Positions 1-7,976 are shown, counted from the first letter of the stretch. The stretch is DNA of 64,000 nt from QZKY01 sp942492925 (GCA_942492925.1 OW818641.1:1488001-1552000), one strand, 5' to 3'. Numbers and translations are program-made. The notes: a model not told the origin generated them from the letters alone.

Positions 1-647
1 CACACATCCTTCGGTTGCTTCGTTTTTTCCTTGTGGGCGCACAGGTCTTTAATCAGGCAATTCCAGCATTGCGGCTTGCGGGCGGTGCAGACGTAACGCC
101 CGTGCAGCACCAGCCAGTGATGCGCGTCGTGCAGGTATTCCTTCGGCACCACCTTCAGCAGCTTCAGTTCGACTGCTTCCACATTCTTGCCGGGCGCGAG
201 GCCAATGCGATTGGACACGCGGAAGATGTGCGTATCCACCGCAATGGTCGGCTGGCCGAAGGCAGCATTGAGCACCACGTTCGCGGTCTTGCGTCCCACG
301 CCGGGAAAAGTCACCAGCGCTTCGCGGTTGCCGGGCACTTCACCATTGAATTCATCCAGCAGCATTTGCGACATCGCCACCACGTTTCTGGTTTTCGTGC
401 GATAGAGGTTGAGCGTTTGCAGGTAAGGCATCAAACCTTCCACGCCGAGCGCCACCATCGCTTCGGGAGTGTTCGCAATGGGAAAGAGCGTGCGCGTGGC
501 CTTGTTCACGGACACGTCGGTCGCTTGCGCAGACAGCATGGTGGCCACCAGCAGTTCAAACGGCGTGGCGTAGACGAGTTCGGTCTTCGGTTGCGGGTTC
601 GCTGCCTTGAACCGATCGAAAATTTTCTGGATCTTGGGCGCTCTCAT
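1..647 (-). CDS. nth: Endonuclease III (partial, 3' end outside window)
   Basis: Base-excision repair enzyme: a DNA glycosylase/AP lyase that removes oxidised pyrimidines. 215 residues are visible without a stop, close to the usual length of about 211, so only a short C-terminal tail is missing. The helix-hairpin-helix LPGVGRKTANVV carries the catalytic Lys120, and Asp138 sits in VDTHIFRVSNR, the same numbers as in E. coli Nth. The 4Fe-4S ligands are Cys187, Cys194, Cys197 and Cys203 (C-X6-C-X2-C-X5-C). The ATG at 647 overlaps the TGA of the upstream RnfB-like gene (ATGA), so the pair is probably translationally coupled. Identification is firm. Confidence 0.96.
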   Translation of the reverse strand, partial: MRAPKIQKIFDRFKAANPQPKTELVYATPFELLVATMLSAQATDVSVNKATRTLFPIANTPEAMVALGVEGLMPYLQTLNLYRTKTRNVVAMSQMLLDEFNGEVPGNREALVTFPGVGRKTANVVLNAAFGQPTIAVDTHIFRVSNRIGLAPGKNVEAVELKLLKVVPKEYLHDAHHWLVLHGRYVCTARKPQCWNCLIKDLCAHKEKTKQPKDV

Positions 648-1411
648 GAAGCTTCTCTTTTTTGCCGTGCGCGTTCCATCGCGGCTTGAATAAGCGCTTT
701 CTTCTGATCCTGTTCGGCTTGCGGCGCTTTGGCAGCAGCTTCGCGCATGGCTGCAGCGCGTTGCGCGAGCAGGGCGTCATGCGCTTCTTTTTCCGTTTGC
801 AAACGAGCTGTGCGCAACTGAAAGCGTTGGCGTGCTGCGTTCGCCTGTTCGGGTGACCAGGCCGCCCAGCCTGTTTTGTCGTCCGTGACCGGGAGCATGG
901 CGATGCAATCGACCGGACACACCGGCACGCAGAGATCGCAGCCCGTGCACAGATCGGGGATGACGGTGTGCATCAGCTTGCGTGCGCCGACAATCGCATC
1001 GACCGGACACGCCTGAATGCACAGCGTGCAACCGATGCAACGTGATTCATCGATGAGGGCGACGGGGCGCGGACGCTCGACGCCGTTTTCCGGATTGAGC
1101 GGCAACACGGGCTTGCCCAAGAGTTTTGCGAGCCGTGCAATACCTTCCGCACCACCGGGTGGGCACTGATTGATCGCGGCCTCGCTTGTTGCCATCGCTT
1201 CTGCATAGGCACGGCAGGACGGATAGCCACACTTCGTGCACTGCGTTTGCGGCAGCTGAGCGTCGATTTGGTCGGCGAGGGAGGTAGTGGTGGGGCGTGT
1301 CACGGTTGCTGGGGCATTCGGTAAAGCGCCATTATCGGGGGAAATGGGGAGGCTGACAAACGGGGTAGTGGAGAGTGAGTTTTGTGGTTGAACGGAGAAT
1401 GAGTGTTGCAA
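644..1411 (-). CDS. RnfB-like 8Fe-8S ferredoxin protein (orphan)
   Basis: Predicted electron carrier related to subunit B of the RnfABCDGE/Rsx complex. An Fe-S domain (CTKCGYPSC, Cys58, 61, 66 and Cys83) is followed by two 4Fe-4S ferredoxin motifs, CIGCTLCIQACP (125-135) and CTGCDLCVPVCP (155-165), and a charged Ala-rich C-terminal tail. True RnfB has an N-terminal membrane helix; here the first 45 residues are Ser/Pro/Thr-rich with no hydrophobic segment, so the product should be soluble. No other rnf genes are in view. The stop overlaps the nth start. The start codon is uncertain: the first 40 residues look non-conserved, and a GTG near residue 37 is an alternative. Confidence 0.85.
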   Translation of the reverse strand: MQHSFSVQPQNSLSTTPFVSLPISPDNGALPNAPATVTRPTTTSLADQIDAQLPQTQCTKCGYPSCRAYAEAMATSEAAINQCPPGGAEGIARLAKLLGKPVLPLNPENGVERPRPVALIDESRCIGCTLCIQACPVDAIVGARKLMHTVIPDLCTGCDLCVPVCPVDCIAMLPVTDDKTGWAAWSPEQANAARQRFQLRTARLQTEKEAHDALLAQRAAAMREAAAKAPQAEQDQKKALIQAAMERARQKREAS

Positions 1412-1758
1412 TAATTCAGGTTTGCCGGGGGTAGCCCGGCGGCTACCTTCTTTTCTTGTCTCGCCAAGAAAAGAAGGTAAAAGAAGGCGACCGCGAGACG
1501 CAGCCCTTCGGGTTCCCGCTGCCAGTGCTGCAAAAGCGGGAAGCGAAAAAACTCGCTTCGCTCAGACAGTTTTCGCTTCTGATCCGCTTTTGCCTTCTGT
1601 CAGCGGCAGCGTCTAAGCGGATGAGAGTTTGCAGCATGTTGTATTTCGGTTTTTGGCTAAAAGCGGTCACTGACGAAAGTGGAGAAATATTTACTTGCGG
1701 TGCTATGATGCATTTTTGGGTTTATAACATGCTAGCTGTGCACTGAGGTCTTTCTATC
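1412..1758. other. Gene-free intergenic stretch with repeat-like DNA
   Basis: I see no convincing gene here. The part around 1420-1620 carries a perfect palindrome (separate entry) followed by text rich in CGCGAGACGCAGCCCTTCGGG-like sequence. It resembles dispersed intergenic repeats that I recall from Burkholderiales genomes; that resemblance is from memory, not measured. A short open frame at 1456-1746 lacks a ribosome binding site and protein-like composition. The promoter of the gene starting at 1759 should lie in about 1640-1750. Confidence 0.5.
1444..1479. repeat. Perfect 15-base inverted repeat, 6-base loop
   Basis: The arms TACCTTCTTTTCTTG (1444-1458) and CAAGAAAAGAAGGTA (1465-1479) are exactly complementary, with the loop TCTCGC between them. 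It is not followed by a T run on either strand, so it is not a standard terminator. It lies between an RnfB-like gene and an unrecognised gene. Confidence 0.85.
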
Positions 1759-2121
1759 ATGGTAACAACACCACCAATCCGCATTCGCATCTCCACCAAG
1801 GCTAAAGCCTCTACTCCAAAATCAATGGCGTTCATTTTTGGTGATGCACAAGGCGATCCCAATGGGAGTTTAGCGTGGGAAAAAGTCATTTCAGATTTTC
1901 AGGCTAAGCTAAACCTAGTTGAAAAATCCTCTTCGCACTCGCCAACTGTTGCTTACTTGGAGTTTGAGAAAACTTTTGAGTTTGAGGGCGATGATGTCAA
2001 ATTGCACTATGATGCAGAAGCTGGGGATATAACCGTCATGGCTAGTGACGAAAAACTTCTACAGCTACTTGTTCAAAAACTACATGCGCTGGGGGGGTAT
2101 ATTTTGCAACATGCCCCCTAA
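1759..2121 (+). CDS. Unrecognised 120-residue protein
   Basis: I do not recognise this family. The protein is soluble: no signal peptide, no membrane segment, no Cys clusters. A short basic Pro/Ile/Lys start is followed by a mixed acidic body (for example TFEFEGDDVKLHYDAEAGD) that looks like a folded beta/alpha domain ending in a helix (EKLLQLLVQKLHALGG). The coding sequence looks more AT-rich than its neighbours, which may hint at later acquisition. It stands alone between the palindromic intergenic stretch and a strong two-way terminator. It is judged real from its composition and the terminator behind it. Confidence 0.65.
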   Translation: MVTTPPIRIRISTKAKASTPKSMAFIFGDAQGDPNGSLAWEKVISDFQAKLNLVEKSSSHSPTVAYLEFEKTFEFEGDDVKLHYDAEAGDITVMASDEKLLQLLVQKLHALGGYILQHAP

Positions 2122-2142
2122 GCTCTCTTTGAAACCACCAAC

Positions 2143-2176
2143 AAAAAGCCGTTCATCTTTCGAGAACGGCTTTTTT
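2143..2176. terminator. Bidirectional rho-independent terminator
   Basis: A 12-base stem (2143-2154 with 2164-2175; core AAGCCGTTC / GAACGGCTT) and a 9-base loop, with A runs on one side and T runs on the other. It lies between two convergent genes (1759-2121 plus, and the reductase ending at 2194 minus) and can serve both. Confidence 0.9.
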
Positions 2177-2193
2177 CATGAAGTGAAATCCCA

Positions 2194-3252
2194 TTAATCA
2201 AATGTCGGCGATTCCACACCAAGCACTTTGTGCAGTTTGGGTGATGTCGTTGTGTATTGCAGGTGTATCTTCTTGCTCGGGAAGATGTAGGGCGCGGCAG
2301 CAAAAGAAGCCAATGCCGCTTCGTGAAAGCCGGAGAGAATGAGTTTCTTCTTGCCGGGGTAGGTGTTGATGTCGCCCACGGCAAAGATGCCGGGGATATT
2401 GGTTTCGAATTTTTCCGTATCCACCACGATTTGTCTGCGCTCGATTTTCAGCCCCCATGATTCGATGGGGCCGAGTTTCGGCGAGAGGCCGTAAAACACC
2501 AGCATGGCATCCAGCGGCAAACGGCGCGTGACACCATCTTGTCCCGTCACCTTGAGTTCGGAAATTTTGCCCTCGCTGGTTTCATAGCCGGTAATCTGAC
2601 CGATCAACAATTGCATGTCGAAGTTGTCGCAGAGCTCCTGCATCTTCGCCACCGATGCCGGAGCCGCGCGAAATTCTTCACGGCGATGCAGCAGGATGAC
2701 GGATTCGGCCTTGCCGACAAGATCCAGCGTCCAGTCGAGCGCGGAATCGCCGCCACCGCAAATTACGATGTTCTTGCCTTCAAAGGCGCTGGGGTCTTTG
2801 ACGCGATAGAAGATCTGGGAATTTTCAAACGCTTCAATGCCGTCGAGCTTGATCGTGCGCGGCTGGAAAGCACCAACGCCGGCAGCGATGAACACGGTCT
2901 TGGTGATGAAGCGCGTTCCGATGGAGGTTTCCACATCGAAGCGACCGTCTTCGCGTTTTTGTACCTTGGTGACTTCTTGCCCAAGATGGAAAGTCGGCTT
3001 GAAGGGTTCAATCTGTTTCATCAGATTGTCGGTCAGTTCCTTGCCGGTGCACATGGGCACGGCGGGAATGTCATAGATGGGTTTGTCCGGATACAGCTCG
3101 ATACACTGGCCGCCGACAACCGGCAGCGAATCGATCACGTGCGCCTTGATTTCCAGCAGGCCGAGTTCGAAAACCTGAAAGAGGCCAACAGGTCCCGCGC
3201 CGACAATAACGGCATCTGCCTCAATCGGCAGGTTTGATGTGGTGGTGTTCAT
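2194..3252 (-). CDS. Ferredoxin--NADP(+) reductase, thioredoxin-reductase-like type
   Basis: FAD enzyme moving electrons between NADPH and ferredoxin or flavodoxin. 352 residues, the usual size of this type-2 FNR family. The N-terminal FAD motif VIVGAGPVGLF begins near residue 14, the central NADPH motif is ICGGGDSALDW, and the C-terminal FAD-contact stretch is GIFAVGDINTYPGKKKLI. I chose the ATG at 3252 (MNTTTSNLP): the frame stays open upstream, but that stretch is not protein-like and would run into the fdxA end. It lies 50 bases downstream of fdxA on the same strand, so the two probably form an electron-transfer operon. Confidence 0.9.
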   Translation of the reverse strand: MNTTTSNLPIEADAVIVGAGPVGLFQVFELGLLEIKAHVIDSLPVVGGQCIELYPDKPIYDIPAVPMCTGKELTDNLMKQIEPFKPTFHLGQEVTKVQKREDGRFDVETSIGTRFITKTVFIAAGVGAFQPRTIKLDGIEAFENSQIFYRVKDPSAFEGKNIVICGGGDSALDWTLDLVGKAESVILLHRREEFRAAPASVAKMQELCDNFDMQLLIGQITGYETSEGKISELKVTGQDGVTRRLPLDAMLVFYGLSPKLGPIESWGLKIERRQIVVDTEKFETNIPGIFAVGDINTYPGKKKLILSGFHEAALASFAAAPYIFPSKKIHLQYTTTSPKLHKVLGVESPTFD

Positions 3253-3302
3253 GTGATGCTCTAAATTTTTTCTCACGCTGGAACAGTGCGCAATTTGGCG
3301 AA

Positions 3303-3626
3303 TCAGCGTTTCAGGAATTTCAGTTTGTCTTTCACGTCTTTCCATTCATCCGCATCAGGCAACGCTGCTTTTTTGCGCGTGATGATGGGGAAGGTTTTGA
3401 CCAGTTCGGCGTTCAGTTTGATGAATTGCTGCTGGTCGGACGGGACATCTTCTTCGGCGTAAATGGCACCGATAGGGCATTCCGGCACGCAGACGGCGCA
3501 ATCAATGCATTCATTGGGGTTGATGGCGAGGAAATTGGGGCCTTCGTGGAAACAGTCCACCGGGCACACGTCCACGCAGTCCGTGTATTTGCATCGGATG
3601 CACGCATCAGTCACAACATGAGGCAT
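3303..3626 (-). CDS. fdxA: 7Fe ferredoxin FdxA
   Basis: Small soluble electron carrier with one 3Fe-4S and one 4Fe-4S cluster. 107 residues starting MPHVVTDACIRCKYTDC, the standard FdxA opening; a longer open frame to 3782 adds a non-conserved leader and is rejected. Cluster motifs are CIRCKYTDCVDVCPVDC and CIDCAVCVPECP. The C-terminal half is the Lys-rich extension typical of this family. The next gene on the strand is a ferredoxin-NADP reductase, its likely redox partner. Confidence 0.94.
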   Translation of the reverse strand: MPHVVTDACIRCKYTDCVDVCPVDCFHEGPNFLAINPNECIDCAVCVPECPIGAIYAEEDVPSDQQQFIKLNAELVKTFPIITRKKAALPDADEWKDVKDKLKFLKR

Positions 3627-3745
3627 ATCTGTCCAATCAATAAAATGCTTCACCCAAAGGAGTGAAAAGCTGTCTGGATACAAGAAAGCCTTGTATTTTA
3701 AGGCAAAAACGGAGCGTTGCCAAAGTAGAAAAAAACACATCACAA

Positions 3746-3768
3746 GCGCCGCATGTTTTCTGCGGCGC
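3746..3768 (-). terminator. Hairpin downstream of the FKBP gene
   Basis: GCGCCGCA (3746-3753) pairs with TGCGGCGC (3761-3768) around a 7-base loop. On the minus strand a T-rich run follows about ten bases later (complement of the A run at 3730-3736). It probably ends the FKBP transcript before fdxA; the gap before the T run makes this less than certain. Confidence 0.6.
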
Positions 3769-3785
3769 CAATGATGGGGCAATAA

Positions 3786-4142
3786 TCAGGCTTCGACCAA
3801 TTCGACTTCGAATATCAGGGTGGCATGGGGCGGGATGAGTTCGCCAGCGCCTTTGGGGCCATAGGCCAACATGGGTGGGATGATTAATTCCCTGATGCCC
3901 CCTTCCTTCATACCCAAAATACCTATTTCCCAACCAGGAATGACGTAACCGACGCCCATCGGGAATGCCAACGTCTGGTTACGGTCTCGGCTGGAATCGA
4001 ATTGCTTGCCTTTGCTGCCATCTTCGTTGAGCAACCAGCCTGTGTAATGCACCACCGCGATAGATCGCTTGTGCGCTTCAAGTCCGGTGCCAACGGTAAG
4101 GTCTTTGTATTTCAGCCCCTTTTCAGTGACGATGTATGTCAT
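3786..4142 (-). CDS. FKBP-type peptidyl-prolyl cis-trans isomerase
   Basis: Single-domain folding helper that isomerises proline bonds. 118 residues, with FKBP hallmarks VVHYTGWL, FDSSRDRNQTLAFPMG, VIPGWEIGILGMKEGG and a C-terminal ATLIFEVELVE strand. No signal peptide, so cytoplasmic. It reads alone on the minus strand, divergent from the CinA-like gene across a 132-base gap that must hold both promoters. Confidence 0.94.
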   Translation of the reverse strand: MTYIVTEKGLKYKDLTVGTGLEAHKRSIAVVHYTGWLLNEDGSKGKQFDSSRDRNQTLAFPMGVGYVIPGWEIGILGMKEGGIRELIIPPMLAYGPKGAGELIPPHATLIFEVELVEA

Positions 4143-4274
4143 GTTGTGTCGTTTCGGTTAGTAAGTTGCTCAAAAATCCCAGTTTAAACCAATTTCCGCT
4201 ATGGAATGCCTGGATGGCGTTCCGACGCAAGCTATATATGAATTACACTGGCGTTTTTCAAGATTTTTGACGCC

Positions 4275-5081
4275 ATGGCTATTGGGCTTCTCATCATTGG
4301 GGATGAAATCCTCTCCGGCAAGCGTGCCGATCGGCATCTTCCGAAAGTTATCGACATACTTCAGGCGCGTGGCTTGCAGTTGGGCTGGGCGCATTATCTG
4401 GGAGATGAACCGGATCGCATCACGACCATGCTGAGACAAACCTTTGCCAGCGGCGATATTGTGTTTTCCTGTGGCGGCATCGGATCGACGCCGGACGATC
4501 ACACGCGGCAGTGCGCGGCCGATGCGCTTGGCGTACCGCTGGTGCTGCATCCTTTTGCCCAAGAGCGGATTATCGAGCGCATCGCGCGAATTTCCGAGGC
4601 GGCGGGCATTCCTGTCGATATGAACGCGCCGGAAAACCGCAACCGCATGAAGATGGGGGAGTTTCCGCAAGGTGCCGAAGCGATTCCGAATCAATTCAAC
4701 GGCATCCCGGGATTCTCCATGGGCACGCATTATTTCGTACCCGGGTTTCCCGAAATGGCGTGGACCATGATGGAATGGGCGCTGGACACCTATCATTCTC
4801 ACCTTTTTCATCAGACGAAGCACATCGAAAAATCCGTCTTCATTTATGAAGCGATGGAAGCCACATTGACCCCCTTGATGGAATCTATCGAGGGGGATTT
4901 CCCCTTGGTGAAAACCTTTAGCTTGCCGAAAGTGCGCACCGCGACCAATCGAGCTTATGTCGAGCTGGGCGTTAAAGGAAGTATTGACGAAACGGAAACA
5001 GCATTTGCGCGTGTTTTGTGGTGGCTGGCGCAACAAAAAGTCGAATACACCCTGGATTCTCCCGAAAAAGAACGTTCCTGA
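4275..5081 (+). CDS. CinA N-terminal-type molybdopterin-binding protein
   Basis: 268 residues of the MoaB/Mog/CinA-N fold. It opens AIGLLIIGDEILSGKRAD and has the conserved SCGGIGSTPDDHTRQ turn seen in competence/damage-inducible protein A relatives. It lacks the C-terminal nicotinamide-nucleotide amidase domain of full CinA, as in the stand-alone family common in betaproteobacteria. The biochemical role of this short form is not known to me; the fold suggests binding of a pterin or nucleotide pyrophosphate. The N-terminus begins directly with the conserved strand, supporting the start at 4275. Confidence 0.88.
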   Translation: MAIGLLIIGDEILSGKRADRHLPKVIDILQARGLQLGWAHYLGDEPDRITTMLRQTFASGDIVFSCGGIGSTPDDHTRQCAADALGVPLVLHPFAQERIIERIARISEAAGIPVDMNAPENRNRMKMGEFPQGAEAIPNQFNGIPGFSMGTHYFVPGFPEMAWTMMEWALDTYHSHLFHQTKHIEKSVFIYEAMEATLTPLMESIEGDFPLVKTFSLPKVRTATNRAYVELGVKGSIDETETAFARVLWWLAQQKVEYTLDSPEKERS

Positions 5082-5158
5082 GTGTGGTGCACGAGATCGG
5101 TTTGGTATATTCAATAACCAGTCGGTTGAAGGCATTACAATTTTTTGGGGCGGGCGTC

Positions 5159-6037
5159 ATGGGAAGTAAAAAAGCGGTTTGTGGTTTCTTGTTTGGCATG
5201 GCTGCCAGTCTGAGCACTGTGGCGTGCGCAACTTCCCCCCTAAATTCCTCAGAGCCTGCTGTTTGTTCCCCGCCGCAAGTCAGTTGGCTCAACTATGAGT
5301 GGGTTTTGATGAAAGGGGAAAAACAGTCGGCATGCCAGGAGATGCTGGATTATTTGCGCTCTAGGCCCAAAGATGAACCGCCGCCGACTTGTCTGAAGGA
5401 TCGACTTCCCTCCCATGCCAACTGGACGCTACCTGACTGGAAAGTGCTTTCTCAGGAACAAAAAGACGCGCTGCTCAAGCGCGTTCCCACCGGCGCACAT
5501 CGTCTCTTGCCGAAACTGCGCAACGCAAAGGAATGGAAAACCGTTCGCGTGGACATCACGCAAGACGATGTACCGGAAACCTTGATGGCTTTCGGGGAGG
5601 GGAGTGACGATTGTCAGAAAATGACGCGATGCGCTGCCTCAGAAGGCAAAATGAAAGGCACTATTTCGCTGACGGGTACAGCGGGCGGCGATACGACTTT
5701 ATTGCCGATGACAGCCGATGGTGAGCAGATCACGTTCAACCAAACACGGGGAAAGCCTTTAACGCGATATGGGGAGCTGGTTTTTTATAAGGGGCAGCCC
5801 TACTGGATTTCGCCTTTAAGGTGGGAGCAAAAAATTCATGATGAATTTGTTCGTCACCGCGCAGAGGCCAATCCGAAAAACAAATACAACCGGATGTTTC
5901 AAATGGCTCCGCTCAAACCGAGAATGGCGAGCAATAAAAGAAAGCAAGCCGATGATTTCAAGAATGTTTCAGCGATGTACCCCAATCCAGCGGCAGCTTG
6001 CTTCTTCGGGTATTTCCACCGCGACAATTTAAAATAA
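5159..6037 (+). CDS. Unrecognised exported protein, possible lipoprotein
   Basis: 292 residues. The ATG at 5159 (MGSKKAVCGFLFGMAASLSTVACATS) gives a signal peptide. The Cys in TVAC could be a lipidation site, but the lipobox is poor (Thr at -3), so signal peptidase I cleavage near ACA-TS is equally possible. The mature part carries several Cys residues, a DD-containing DVPETLMAFGEG stretch resembling bacterial proteins that report a numerical property, and a basic tail. I cannot assign a family. It stands alone between the CinA-like gene and the glnA control region. Confidence 0.7.
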   Translation: MGSKKAVCGFLFGMAASLSTVACATSPLNSSEPAVCSPPQVSWLNYEWVLMKGEKQSACQEMLDYLRSRPKDEPPPTCLKDRLPSHANWTLPDWKVLSQEQKDALLKRVPTGAHRLLPKLRNAKEWKTVRVDITQDDVPETLMAFGEGSDDCQKMTRCAASEGKMKGTISLTGTAGGDTTLLPMTADGEQITFNQTRGKPLTRYGELVFYKGQPYWISPLRWEQKIHDEFVRHRAEANPKNKYNRMFQMAPLKPRMASNKRKQADDFKNVSAMYPNPAAACFFGYFHRDNLK

Positions 6038-6053
6038 CCCTCACTTCTTGCGT

Positions 6054-6074
6054 GGGGCGGGCAATCACCGCCCC
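6054..6074 (+). terminator. GC-rich hairpin after the exported-protein gene
   Basis: GGGGCGG (6054-6060) pairs with CCGCCCC (6068-6074), 16 bases past the stop at 6037. A pyrimidine stretch follows rather than a clean T run, so termination is likely but not certain. Confidence 0.5.
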
Positions 6075-6139
6075 CTTCTTGGCCTCTTGTTTCACGCATT
6101 TCAAGGCGGGGTTTCCCCTGAGAACCCCCAGCCACAACT

Positions 6140-6156
6140 TGCACTACAATGGTGCA
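6140..6156 (+). promoter_or_regulatory. NtrC (NRI) binding site, upstream copy
   Basis: TGCACTACAATGGTGCA matches the dyad TGCACC-N5-GGTGCA at 11 of 12 defined positions. It lies about 205 bases upstream of the predicted glnA transcript start, a normal enhancer distance for sigma-54 activation. Confidence 0.75.
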
Positions 6157-6207
6157 ATCGTGTGAAATCTCAATAAAAGGTTCAATAAAGGTGCAAAATG
6201 GATTTTT

Positions 6208-6224
6208 TGCACCATAATAGTGAA
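6208..6224 (+). promoter_or_regulatory. NtrC (NRI) binding site, downstream copy
   Basis: TGCACCATAATAGTGAA keeps a perfect left half and a 4-of-6 right half of the NtrC dyad. Its centre is about 140 bases before the predicted start, the position of a main NtrC site at enteric glnA. A further lone half site GGTGCA lies at 6190-6195. Confidence 0.65.
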
Positions 6225-6328
6225 TATGATTTTTGTTGAAAAAATGTCCCAAAAACAAATCGCAAAAAAATTCCTTTTTAAACAATGGTTTTTGGTGATT
6301 TATTAATGTTTTTTGTAAATTTAGATCC

Positions 6329-6344
6329 TGGCATGATTTCTGCA
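6329..6344 (+). promoter_or_regulatory. Sigma-54 promoter of glnA
   Basis: TGGCATGATTTCTGCA gives the -24 TGGCA and -12 TGCA elements at the exact sigma-54 spacing (consensus TGGCAC-N5-TTGCA), with a preceding C as in the extended consensus. The predicted start is near 6355, leaving a leader of about 100 bases before glnA. With the upstream NtrC sites, this supports induction under nitrogen limitation. Confidence 0.85.
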
Positions 6345-6456
6345 CATGTAGAGCAGGTGAATGCAAGCCACAACGGTTTGCGCAGCGCGAGTCTGCATGG
6401 ATGTTTACCGCCGATTTATCAATCTAACCTGGTTTAATTTGTTTGAGGAGAGCCGC

Positions 6457-7872
6457 ATGGCAAAGACTGCATCTGACGTCTTGAAGATGGCGAAAGACAA
6501 TGAGGTCAAATTCGTCGATTTTCGTTTTACTGACACCCGTGGCAAGGAGCAACACGTCACTGTTCCTGTTTCGCATTTCGATATGGACAAGTTTGAGTTT
6601 GGCCATGCATTTGATGGTTCATCAATCGCTGGTTGGAAAGGTATCGAAGCGTCCGACATGTTGCTGATGCCGGATCCGAACACGGCGAACATCGACCCCT
6701 TCTTCGAGGAAACCACGCTGTTCATGCAATGTGACGTGATCGAGCCGTCCGATGGCAAGGGTTATGATCGTGACCCGCGTTCGATCGCCAAGCGCGCAGA
6801 ATCCTATCTGAAGTCTTCCGGTTTGGGCGACACCGCTTATTTTGGTCCGGAACCTGAATTCTTCGTTTTTGACAGCGTCCGCTGGGGCAATGAGATGTCC
6901 GGTGCTTTCTTCAAGATTGAATCTGAAGAAGGTTCCTGGTCCACTGGCGCGCAAATCGAGGGTGGCAATACGGGCCATCGCCCGACCGTCAAGGGCGGCT
7001 ACTTCCCGGTTCCGCCGGTCGATAGCTTCCAGGATATGCGCTCTGAAATGTCTCTCGTTCTGGAATCCATGGGGGTTCCGGTTGAGGTGCATCACCATGA
7101 AGTCGCTGGCGCTGGCCAAATGGAGCTTGGCACGCGTTTCTCGACCCTGGTCCAACGCGCTGACTGGACCCAATTGCAAAAATACGTCATCTGGAATGTG
7201 GCGCACACCTACGGCAAGACGGCTACCTTCATGCCGAAGCCGCTGGTTGGCGACAATGGTTCCGGCATGCACGTTCACCAATCCGTCTGGAAAAACGGCC
7301 AAAACCTGTTTGCTGGCGACGGTTATGCCGGTCTGTCCGACTTCGCGTTGTTCTATATCGGCGGCGTAATCAAACATGCACGCGCACTGAACGCGATTAC
7401 CAATCCAGGAACCAACTCCTACAAGCGTCTGGTACCGGGTTTTGAAGCACCGGTCAAGCTGGCTTACTCCTCGCGCAATCGTTCCGCTTCTATCCGCATT
7501 CCGCACGTTGCGAATCCGAAAGCACGCCGCATCGAAACCCGCTTCCCGGATCCGTCCGCGAATCCGTATTTGTGCTTCGCTGCGCTGCTGATGGCCGGTC
7601 TGGATGGCGTTCAGAACAAGATTCATCCGGGCGAAGCCGCATCGAAGGATCTGTACCATCTGCCGCCGGAAGAAGATGCGAAGATCCCAACCGTTTGCCA
7701 CTCGCTGGATCAGGCGCTGGAAGCGTTGGACAAGGATCGTGAATTCCTGACCCGTGGCGGTGTCTTCACCAACACGATGATCGATGCCTACATCGAGCTG
7801 AAGATGCAAGAAGTCACGCGCTTCCGTATGGCGACGCATCCGGTTGAATACGATATGTACTATTCGCTGTAA
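6457..7872 (+). CDS. glnA: Glutamine synthetase, type I
   Basis: Joins ammonium to glutamate using ATP; cytoplasmic dodecamer. 471 residues. I chose the ATG at 6457 because GAGGAG (6445-6450) sits just upstream and the product begins MAKTASDVLKM, the usual start; the frame is open back to 6361, but that part lies in the leader. Visible hallmarks are FDGSSIAGWK, the ATP-binding loop KPLVGDNGSGMHVHQS and NRSASIRIP. The Tyr in LYHLPPEE near residue 400 is the GlnE adenylylation site, so activity should be controlled covalently. Transcription is controlled by the sigma-54/NtrC elements upstream, and ntrB-ntrC follow close by. Confidence 0.97.
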   Translation: MAKTASDVLKMAKDNEVKFVDFRFTDTRGKEQHVTVPVSHFDMDKFEFGHAFDGSSIAGWKGIEASDMLLMPDPNTANIDPFFEETTLFMQCDVIEPSDGKGYDRDPRSIAKRAESYLKSSGLGDTAYFGPEPEFFVFDSVRWGNEMSGAFFKIESEEGSWSTGAQIEGGNTGHRPTVKGGYFPVPPVDSFQDMRSEMSLVLESMGVPVEVHHHEVAGAGQMELGTRFSTLVQRADWTQLQKYVIWNVAHTYGKTATFMPKPLVGDNGSGMHVHQSVWKNGQNLFAGDGYAGLSDFALFYIGGVIKHARALNAITNPGTNSYKRLVPGFEAPVKLAYSSRNRSASIRIPHVANPKARRIETRFPDPSANPYLCFAALLMAGLDGVQNKIHPGEAASKDLYHLPPEEDAKIPTVCHSLDQALEALDKDREFLTRGGVFTNTMIDAYIELKMQEVTRFRMATHPVEYDMYYSL

Positions 7873-7925
7873 GTCGTTGTATGACGGTTTCTCCGCCGCC
7901 TCTCCTGGCGGGGTGACCGGGAATG

Positions 7926-7976
7926 GGGGTAAACAATCGGGAATGCTATGGATGATTCGGTTGTTTGCCCCTTTTT
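7926..7976 (+). terminator. Rho-independent terminator of glnA
   Basis: GGGGTAAACAA (7926-7936) pairs with TTGTTTGCCCC (7961-7971, one G-T pair) and is followed by TTTTT. It separates glnA from the DUF4124 gene. Confidence 0.8.

Noticed and set aside
1456..1746. 96-codon open frame in the intergenic repeat-like block
   Set aside because: Runs through the palindrome, no ribosome site, no protein-like pattern.
6361..6456. Upstream in-frame ATG extending glnA by 32 codons
   Set aside because: It begins within a few bases of the predicted sigma-54 transcript start, and the standard GlnA start at 6457 has a strong GAGGAG site.
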